Assembly (NCBI RefSeq): GCF_014646875.1
Contig: NZ_BMOC01000002.1
Coordinates: 62,001 to 126,000 of the forward strand
Source: Halobellus salinus
GTDB taxonomy: Archaea > Halobacteriota > Halobacteria > Halobacteriales > Haloferacaceae
Direction: 5' to 3'
DNA length: 64,000 nt
Of the stretch, positions 57,645-64,000 are shown piece by piece. The notes under the pieces are model-generated. The model ran no database searches and had not been told where the DNA came from. It saw nothing but the letters and a program-made list of their open reading frames with translations. A program made the translations under genes and the position numbers. Position 1 is the stretch's first letter, and each line of letters opens with the position of its first letter.

Positions 57645-58385
57645 TCACACTTCCACTCGAAGCCCGTCGCTGGCGAACCGCACCTCGCCGTCGTACGCCC
57701 GCCCGACCGAGTCCAGCATCTCGTCGTGGCGACCCTCTGTGTGCGGGTAGAGGTGCGTGAGGTAGACGCGACCGAAGCTATGACCCGCGAGCGCCTCGCC
57801 CAGCTGTGCGGGTGTCGGGTGGGTGGCGACGTCGACGTCGTCGGGAAACGAGCAGTCGTGGGCGAGCACTGCGGCGCCGTCGGCGAACGACGCGAGCGAC
57901 GCCGACGCCTCGCCGTCGCCGGAGTAGACCACGTCGCCGTCGGCGCCGGAAACGCGGTACGCCAGACACTCCACCGAGTGGTCCATCCCGGTGGCGGCGA
58001 CGTCGAACCCTGCAACCGAGAACTCCGTCGGGCCGACCTCCCTGACACTCAGGTCAACGCGCCCGTCGAGGTAGTCGTGAACGCCGAGCAGGCCGTCGAG
58101 GAGGGATTTCGTCCCCGTGGGGCCGACAACTTCGAGATACTCCTCGCCCGCCAGCCACCGCGCCTTCAGAAGCGCCAGGAGGTCGGAGACGTGATCCAGG
58201 TGGCGGTGGGTCAAAAGCACCGACGACACCCCTTCATACCCCACGTCGGTGCCAGCAAGGCGGTGGAGGACGCCGCTGCCGCAGTCCACTAGCAGTGTTC
58301 GGCCGTCCGCTTCGAGCAGGAGCCCCGTCTGTGCCCGGTTGGGGACCGGCATCGCGCTGCCGGTTCCGAGGAACGTGAGACGCAT
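57645..58385 (-). CDS. Metallo-beta-lactamase-fold hydrolase, RNase Z-like
   Basis: 246 residues. MRLTFLGTGSAMPVPNRAQ at the N-terminus, the zinc motif LTHRHLDHVSDL, GMDHSVECLAYRV, VYSGDG and AHDCSF as further metal ligands. The overall pattern is RNase Z/arylsulfatase-like, but it is shorter than tRNase Z and lacks an obvious exosite arm, so the substrate is open. The ATG at 58385 matches the family start. Divergent from lhr. Confidence 0.85.
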   Translation of the reverse strand: MRLTFLGTGSAMPVPNRAQTGLLLEADGRTLLVDCGSGVLHRLAGTDVGYEGVSSVLLTHRHLDHVSDLLALLKARWLAGEEYLEVVGPTGTKSLLDGLLGVHDYLDGRVDLSVREVGPTEFSVAGFDVAATGMDHSVECLAYRVSGADGDVVYSGDGEASASLASFADGAAVLAHDCSFPDDVDVATHPTPAQLGEALAGHSFGRVYLTHLYPHTEGRHDEMLDSVGRAYDGEVRFASDGLRVEV

Positions 58386-58500
58386 CGTCTGAGCCACGGC
58401 GGCCCGCCGGATATGCGTTCGGGAGCGACTGGGGGTTCCGATCGGCACTGGCACCGGATCGGGCAGAACCCACTTACCCGTCGCACCCGACCTACGGGTG

Positions 58501-61329
58501 ATGGCCGAAACCGGGCGCGACCTGCTCCGGCGTGCCGCCGACCGGGCCGAAAACGACGTTGCTCGGGTCGGGGACACCGCCGGCGGCGACCCCGACGGAC
58601 CGGGAGCGTTCCCGTTCGACCCCGACACGGTTGACATCGCCGACAGCGACGTGCTCGATCGGCTCGACCCCGCGGTCCGGGAGTGGTGGGTCGACGAGTT
58701 CGGACGGTACGTCGGCCAGAACGGTGGGTTCTTCACCCCGCCGCAGCGGGAAGCGATCCCGCTGGTCGACGACGGCACCAACGCGTTGGTGTGTGCACCG
58801 ACCGGGTCGGGGAAGACGCTCGCGTCCTTCTGTGCGATCCTGAACGACCTGTTCGGCCGGGCGCGGGAGTCCGATGACGGCCTCGACAATTCGGTGTACT
58901 GCCTCTACGTCTCGCCGCTAAAGTCGCTCGCAAACGACATCCACCGGAACCTGACAGTTCCGCTTTCGGGGATCCGCGACCGGCTTGACAACACCGACGA
59001 CGACGTGGAAGTCCGCCACGCGATCCGCCACGGCGACACCGACAAAGCCGAGCGACAGCGGATGCTCGAGGAGACCCCGCACATCCTCAACACCACCCCG
59101 GAGACGCTCGCGATCCTACTGAACGCCCCGAAGTTCCGGGAGAAACTCCGGTCAGTGGAGTACGTGATCGTCGACGAGATCCACAGCCTCGCAGCGAACA
59201 AGCGCGGGACCCACCTGTCGGTCTCCGTGGAACGGCTGGAGACTCTCGCCGACACGTCGCCGACGCGAATCGGGTGCTCTGCAACGGTCGAACCCCTGGA
59301 GGCGATGGCGGAGTTCCTGGTCGGCCGCGACGACACCGGGTCGAGTCGGGCGTACGAGATCGTCGACACGCGGTTCGTCCGCGAGTTCGACCTCCAACTC
59401 GAATGTCCCACCGACGACCTGATCAACACCCCACGATCGGCGGTCCAATCGGGGTTCTACGACCGGCTTCACGAGCTGATCTCCACCCACGACAACACCC
59501 TTGTGTTCACCAACACCCGGTCGGGCGCCGAGCGGGTCCTGGAGAACCTCCGAAAGCGGTTCGACGCCTACGGCGACGGGAACTCGGGGTGTCACCACGG
59601 CAGCCTCTCAAAGGAGCGCCGGACCGCGGTCGAAGCGCGGTTGAAGGACGGGTCGCTCGACGTGGTCACCACCTCCACCAGCCTGGAACTCGGGATCGAC
59701 ATGCCGCACCTGGATCTGGTGGTCCAGGTCGGCTCCCCGAAGTCGGTCGCTTCGCTGCTCCAGCGCGTGGGGCGGGCGGGCCATCGCCTCGGCCAGGTGG
59801 TGGAGGGCCGGGTGATCGCCCTGGACCGCGACGAACTCGTTGAGTGTGCGGTGATGCTCGACAAGGCCGAATCCGGGTTCGTCGACCGGGTGTTCGTTCC
59901 GGAGAACGCCCAGGACGTCGCCGCCCAGCACGTCTACGGGATGGCGATCAACGCTGTGCGGCGCGAGAGCGAGATCCTTCGGACGCTCCGTCGGGCCTCC
60001 CCCTACCGGGACTACACCGACGCCGAGTGGGAGCGCTTACTGACGTACCTCACCGCCGACTACGACGGCTTGGAGGACAAAAACGTCTACGCGAAGGTGT
60101 GGCGTGACAAGAACGACCCACCCAACGGCGAGCACCACCACCCGGAGTTCGACGTGGGCGCGCCGCTGATGGGCAAGCGCGGGCGGATGGCCCGTGTTAT
60201 TTATATGACCAACATCGGGACTATCCCCGACTCGTTCACCTGCGATGTCCGGACCAGGCAGACCGACGAGTGGGTCGGGCAACTCGACGAGGACTACCTC
60301 GACACCTTGGAGAAAGGCGACGTGTTCGTGCTCGGCGGCGACCGCTTCGCGTACCAGTACCGCCGCGGGTCGAAGGTGTACGTCGATCGGACCACCGCCC
60401 AGCCGACTGTCCCCTCCTGGTTCTCCGAGCGGTTGCCGCTGTCGTACGACCTCGGACGGGAGATCGCGGCGTTTCAGGGCAACCTCCTCGACCGGCTAGC
60501 CGAGGGCGGGCCGCCGGCGGTCCGGGAGTGGCTCCGGGGGTTCCCGGTGGACGAGAACTCGGTGCGCGCGATCACCCGGCTGTTCGACGAGCAGCGCCGG
60601 TACGCGGGGACGGAGAGCGTCGCCACAGACGACCGGTTCGTGGTCGAGGAGGTGCTCGACCGCGAGCAGTACCGCCGGCAGTTCTATGTCCACTCCACGT
60701 ACGGCCGGCGGTTCAACGACGGGCTCTCCAGGTTGGTCGCCGCCCGGTGTGCCCGCCGCTCGAACGCCAACGTCCAGGTCGCGGTCGCCGACAACGGCTT
60801 TTCGCTGTCGATGCCGCTGAACAGGAAAGTCGACGTCGGGGCGGTGCTCCGCGACCTCGACCCCGAGACGGTTCGATCCGATCTCCGCGACGCGCTCCGG
60901 GGGACTGACCTCCTCCAGCGGTACTTCCGGATCAACGCCACCCGCGCGCTGATGATCCTGAAGCGGTACAAAGGCTACGAGAAGTCCGCGGCTGAACAGC
61001 AGGTGTCCGCGGAGATGTTGCTGTCGTTCGCGGAGGATCTCGACGAGTTCGCGGTGATCGAAGAGACCTACAGGGAAATCACCGAGGACAAACTCAATGT
61101 CGAAGCGATAGAAGACGCGCTCGCGGCGCTCGGCCGCGGCGACGTCGAGATCGTGACCACGGAACTCGACTCGCCAACGCCGCGGGCGTTCGGGCTGGCG
61201 ACGCTACTCGCGAGCGATGTCGTCCTCGCCGAAGACGGAAGCGCGGTGCTCCAGGAGTTCCACGAGCGCGTACTGGAATCGATCGATGACGGCGGCGAGG
61301 CCGAGGACGTTACGATTGAGGGCTCCTGA
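58501..61329 (+). CDS. lhr: Lhr-type SF2 DNA helicase
   Basis: 942 residues. Helicase motifs: CAPTGSGKTLAS (Walker A), VSPLKSLANDIHRNL, NTTPETLAILL, IVDEIHSLAANKRGTHLSVS (DEIH box), LVFTNTRSGAERVLENLR, STSLELGIDMPHLDLVVQVG and QRVGRAGHR. The Lhr-specific C-terminal region follows (winged helix and Lhr-CTD, about 400-900). ATP-dependent 3'-5' translocase implicated in DNA repair. Start ATG at 58501; a GTG three bases earlier is less likely. Converges on the Dna2-like gene. Confidence 0.94.
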   Translation: MAETGRDLLRRAADRAENDVARVGDTAGGDPDGPGAFPFDPDTVDIADSDVLDRLDPAVREWWVDEFGRYVGQNGGFFTPPQREAIPLVDDGTNALVCAPTGSGKTLASFCAILNDLFGRARESDDGLDNSVYCLYVSPLKSLANDIHRNLTVPLSGIRDRLDNTDDDVEVRHAIRHGDTDKAERQRMLEETPHILNTTPETLAILLNAPKFREKLRSVEYVIVDEIHSLAANKRGTHLSVSVERLETLADTSPTRIGCSATVEPLEAMAEFLVGRDDTGSSRAYEIVDTRFVREFDLQLECPTDDLINTPRSAVQSGFYDRLHELISTHDNTLVFTNTRSGAERVLENLRKRFDAYGDGNSGCHHGSLSKERRTAVEARLKDGSLDVVTTSTSLELGIDMPHLDLVVQVGSPKSVASLLQRVGRAGHRLGQVVEGRVIALDRDELVECAVMLDKAESGFVDRVFVPENAQDVAAQHVYGMAINAVRRESEILRTLRRASPYRDYTDAEWERLLTYLTADYDGLEDKNVYAKVWRDKNDPPNGEHHHPEFDVGAPLMGKRGRMARVIYMTNIGTIPDSFTCDVRTRQTDEWVGQLDEDYLDTLEKGDVFVLGGDRFAYQYRRGSKVYVDRTTAQPTVPSWFSERLPLSYDLGREIAAFQGNLLDRLAEGGPPAVREWLRGFPVDENSVRAITRLFDEQRRYAGTESVATDDRFVVEEVLDREQYRRQFYVHSTYGRRFNDGLSRLVAARCARRSNANVQVAVADNGFSLSMPLNRKVDVGAVLRDLDPETVRSDLRDALRGTDLLQRYFRINATRALMILKRYKGYEKSAAEQQVSAEMLLSFAEDLDEFAVIEETYREITEDKLNVEAIEDALAALGRGDVEIVTTELDSPTPRAFGLATLLASDVVLAEDGSAVLQEFHERVLESIDDGGEAEDVTIEGS

Positions 61330-61340
61330 CCGCTACGGGG

Positions 61341-64000
61341 TCACTGTCGCGCCCACGCCAGCAGCCCGGCGTAGAACGGATCCGTCGCGAGCGCGTCGGC
61401 GTCGCCCACCAGCGCGAGCGCCTTCCGCGCCCGCGTGAGCGCGACGTTCACCCGCCGGTGGTCCTCGAAGAGCGGGCCGTCGAGCGACCCGGTCGCGACC
61501 AACGAGACCACGATCACCTCCTTGGCGGACCCCTGGAACCGATCGACGGTGTCGACCGCCACCTCGGTCCGGCGGTCGATTTCGGCGACCTGCGCGCGGA
61601 ACGGCGCGATCACGCCGATGTCGTCGCGGTCGACGCCCGCACCGAGGTATGAATCCACAACGTCTGCCACGCGGTCGGCCTCAGCGGGGTTGGTGTTGCC
61701 GATGCGGTCGCCGTCGGGATCGACGAACGCGACCCGGTCGCGGAGCGACTCCGGAAGCGCCGACTCGTCAACGCCGAGATCCGAGAGCCGCTGCGCCGCG
61801 ACCGATCCGTCGGCCGGCCGAAGGGCCCCGTCGTAGAACTCCCGGGAGGAGAACGCCTGGATCCGCTGTGCCATCCGGTACTGGCGGTCGAGCAGCACCG
61901 ACGCCTCCGGGTAGGTCTCAATCAGTCGCTCGAACAGGGAGGTCTGGAGGTCGTTTTCGGCTCTGACGACGGGGGGAAGCTGCTCGTGATCGCCGACCAG
62001 CACGAACCGATCGGCGCGTGAGACCGCCGCCAGCGTCCCCGGTTCGGTCAACTGTGAGGCCTCGTCGATCAGCGCCACGTCGAAGGACTGCTCGCGCATC
62101 ACCCGTGACCCGCAGGTGGCGGTGGTTGCGGCGACGACCGACGCGTCCCGGAGCGCTGCGGCCCGTTCGTTGGGGTCGCCGCCCTGCTCCAACCGGACAT
62201 CGAGCATGTCCTCGCGGACCCCGTGTTCGGTGCCAACCCGGGCGAGCCCCGTGATACCTCGCTCGCGCACCGCATCCAGAGCGTTGTCGACTGCGCGGTT
62301 GGTGAACGCCGACAGCAACACGTCGTCGCCGCGACCAACCAGTTCCGCGACGATCCGGGCGATGGTGTGGGTCTTGCCGGTCCCCGGCGGGCCGTGGATC
62401 AGCGCGACGTCGTCGGCGTCGACCGCGAGTCGCACGGCCCGGTCCTGGGCGGCGTTGTTGGCGACGAAGGTCTCGCGGTCGCCGTCGGGGCCGAGCGATC
62501 GGTTCGAGAACTCCGGGTCCCGGCGGCCGAACAGCACGTCTTTCCGGTCGGGGTCGGCTTTCAGCACGAAGTCGTGGAGCGCGGTCAACATCCGGTCGAC
62601 CCCGATCTCGGAGGGGTAGACGTCGAGGCGGGCGAGATCCAGCGGTTCGTCGGCGGTGATTCGCACCTCCGCGCCCAACGCCACGATTCGGCAGAGTTCG
62701 GCGTGGCCGGCGACCGGGTCACCGTCGCTCGCTAACGCCACATCGCCCTCCCGGAGCTTCGAGACCGACTCGTCGGGCTTTCGCGCTCGCATCTCCCACC
62801 GGCCGTCGCCGCGTTGGGTGCGGTCGAGCGGTTCTAAGCCGATCAGCGCGCGGTCGTCGTCGGCTCTCTCCCGTGGGGACTGCTCCCACAACTTCCGGTA
62901 CTCAGCGTGGATCTGGCGGCGTTCGGCCTCGATCGCGTTGTAAAACCGCTCGAAATACTCGCGTTCTTCCTCGGGCACGGTCGCTCCGATCTGTCCCGCC
63001 TTCGACTCCTGGTCGAGCCGGCCCGACACCACCATACACGTGTCCTGCTCGAAGCAGTACTCACACCGGGCGTCGGCCTCGTACCCCGTCGGGACATCCG
63101 TTTCCCACTCCATCGCGGCGATTTCGTTTCTCGTCCGGACCACGAAGTCGAGCAGGCCGTCGCCGATCGAGAACTCCTTGGCGGGTGAGAGGTCGCCGGT
63201 CTCCTCGGTGCGCTCTACGGCGGTGTTTTTTGTGTACAACAGGGTGCCTGTGTCGGCGGGCACGCCGCGTTCGGCGAGCACCAGGGCGTACGCGGCCGCC
63301 TGGATCTTGTCTTGAAAACGTGGCTCCCGGTTGGTGTTCTTGCCAGTTTTGAGCTCTACCGGCATCCCCCGTCTGAGCGCGTCGGCCCGACCCTTGATCC
63401 CGAACGTCGGCGAGATCAGTGTGTACTCGGAGCGCCACGCGTCCTCCTCGGTGAGGGTACCCTGCGCGAGCCACCCCTCGATTGCGGCGGCGTTCCGGCG
63501 GACCTCATCGCGCACTTCGTCGGCTTCCCGGCCCAGCAACCCGAGTTCCAGCCCCGCCCCCTCGACCCGCTCGTCGATCGCATCCTCCAGATCCCGGTCC
63601 CGGAGGAGGTCGCCGAACACCTCGTGGACGATCGTTCCTTTCACCACGGGGTAGTTGAGTGGGATCCCCGAGAGCTTGTTGAGGTAGTACATCCGCGGGC
63701 ACTGCACCCACGACCGGATGTCGGTCACGTCGATCAAGAAGCCGGGTTCGAGCACCACCCGGGAGTCGCCGGTCGTCGCGTAGCCCGTTTCGCCGCGGTA
63801 CTCGGAGGTCTCGAGGTCGGTCGCCAGGAGTTCCATCCCGGGATCGGCGTGCTCAACCGTGTGGGTCCACTTCCCCCAGAGAGTGAGCCTGGCAGTGGCG
63901 TCTCCGACCGCGCCGCCGCCTTCGGCGTCGTCGACGCGGACTGTCACCTCCGCCAGCGACCGCGATCCGTACTCCGTGTCGACCTCGCGCTCGTCGCCGA
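61341..64000 (-). CDS. Dna2-like nuclease-helicase (5' end beyond window)
   Basis: 886 codons visible; the frame is open at base 64000, so the N-terminus is missing. Nuclease domain of RecB/Cas4 type with Fe-S cysteines: WVQCPRMYYLNKLSG, then PVELKTGKN (catalytic E-x-K), and ARCEYCFEQDTC. SF1 helicase: HGPPGTGKTHTIARIVAE (Walker A), LIDEASQLTEPG, VLVGDHEQLPPVV, DRQYRM and VDRFQGSAKEVIVVSLV, ending ALTRARKALALVGD. This is the Dna2 layout used in Okazaki-fragment and end processing. Haloarchaeal homologues are usually annotated only as AAA-domain proteins. Confidence 0.88.
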   Translation of the reverse strand, partial: GDEREVDTEYGSRSLAEVTVRVDDAEGGGAVGDATARLTLWGKWTHTVEHADPGMELLATDLETSEYRGETGYATTGDSRVVLEPGFLIDVTDIRSWVQCPRMYYLNKLSGIPLNYPVVKGTIVHEVFGDLLRDRDLEDAIDERVEGAGLELGLLGREADEVRDEVRRNAAAIEGWLAQGTLTEEDAWRSEYTLISPTFGIKGRADALRRGMPVELKTGKNTNREPRFQDKIQAAAYALVLAERGVPADTGTLLYTKNTAVERTEETGDLSPAKEFSIGDGLLDFVVRTRNEIAAMEWETDVPTGYEADARCEYCFEQDTCMVVSGRLDQESKAGQIGATVPEEEREYFERFYNAIEAERRQIHAEYRKLWEQSPRERADDDRALIGLEPLDRTQRGDGRWEMRARKPDESVSKLREGDVALASDGDPVAGHAELCRIVALGAEVRITADEPLDLARLDVYPSEIGVDRMLTALHDFVLKADPDRKDVLFGRRDPEFSNRSLGPDGDRETFVANNAAQDRAVRLAVDADDVALIHGPPGTGKTHTIARIVAELVGRGDDVLLSAFTNRAVDNALDAVRERGITGLARVGTEHGVREDMLDVRLEQGGDPNERAAALRDASVVAATTATCGSRVMREQSFDVALIDEASQLTEPGTLAAVSRADRFVLVGDHEQLPPVVRAENDLQTSLFERLIETYPEASVLLDRQYRMAQRIQAFSSREFYDGALRPADGSVAAQRLSDLGVDESALPESLRDRVAFVDPDGDRIGNTNPAEADRVADVVDSYLGAGVDRDDIGVIAPFRAQVAEIDRRTEVAVDTVDRFQGSAKEVIVVSLVATGSLDGPLFEDHRRVNVALTRARKALALVGDADALATDPFYAGLLAWARQ

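Noticed and set aside
1-64000. CRISPR array or cas genes
   Set aside because: No regularly spaced repeats of 25-40 bp were seen. The Cas4-like domain at the right edge belongs to a Dna2-type helicase.

Overview
The window is chromosomal DNA of an extremely halophilic archaeon (class Halobacteria). The evidence is high G+C, very acidic proteins, leaderless genes with a TATA-like box about 25-30 nt upstream, archaeal-type ribosomal and RNA polymerase operons, and a bacterioruberin carotenoid cluster. No genus can be fixed from the sequence alone.

Layout. 1-3830 (minus): tRNA-Ser(GCU), rps13, rps4, rps11, rpoD, tRNA-Leu(CAG), rpl18e, rpl13, rps9 (cut by the window edge). 4087-12018: thioredoxin-like protein, urocanate hydratase with a Gate-type membrane protein, moaA, an Mrp/ApbC ATPase, a structured GC-rich gap, a family-4 uracil-DNA glycosylase and a DUF2064-like protein. 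12019-12700: debris, namely an IS200/IS605-type right-end relic and a frameshifted small membrane-protein gene.

12753-24731 is an integrated element of about 12 kb. A 61-nt copy of the 5' half of tRNA-Ser(UGA) marks its left end and the intact tRNA-Ser(UGA) its right end. They share a 27-bp exact repeat that includes the anticodon loop, and a tyrosine integrase lies next to the right end. By eye it is AT-richer than its surroundings. Cargo: a PD-(D/E)xK protein of HsdR-N type, a 975-residue type IIG restriction-methyltransferase, an XPD/DinG-like helicase with a cysteine cluster and a C-terminal winged helix, a ParB-like domain fused to a Dam-type adenine methyltransferase, a small membrane protein and small unknown genes. 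It reads as a mobile restriction/modification island.

24841-42317 is core genome: Nudix hydrolase, adk, a DUF106/EMC3-type membrane protein, cmk, truB, tRNA-Pro(GGG), an MscS channel, a KaiC-like ATPase beside a multidomain histidine kinase, UspA, a TauE/SafE exporter with a small membrane partner and a wHTH regulator, tRNA-Val(GAC) and the trpDFEG operon. 42876-48623 holds nrdJ (B12-dependent ribonucleotide reductase) interrupted by two inteins and preceded by a 23-codon upstream reading frame. 48713-53292: a 47-residue zinc-finger protein and the bacterioruberin genes crtB (plus), then crtD, lyeJ and cruF (minus). 53396-64000: an SDR, a ZIP-like transporter, DoxX, UspA, an alpha/beta-hydrolase-like protein lacking its serine, an MBL-fold hydrolase, an Lhr helicase and a Dna2-like nuclease-helicase cut by the window edge.

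The strongest candidates for new biology are the tRNA-Ser island with its ParB-methyltransferase fusion and Fe-S-like helicase, the nrdJ intein carrying two helix-turn-helix modules, short upstream reading frames placed at predicted transcription starts (nrdJ, crtB, TauE operon), and the structured gap at 10.28-10.48 kb.
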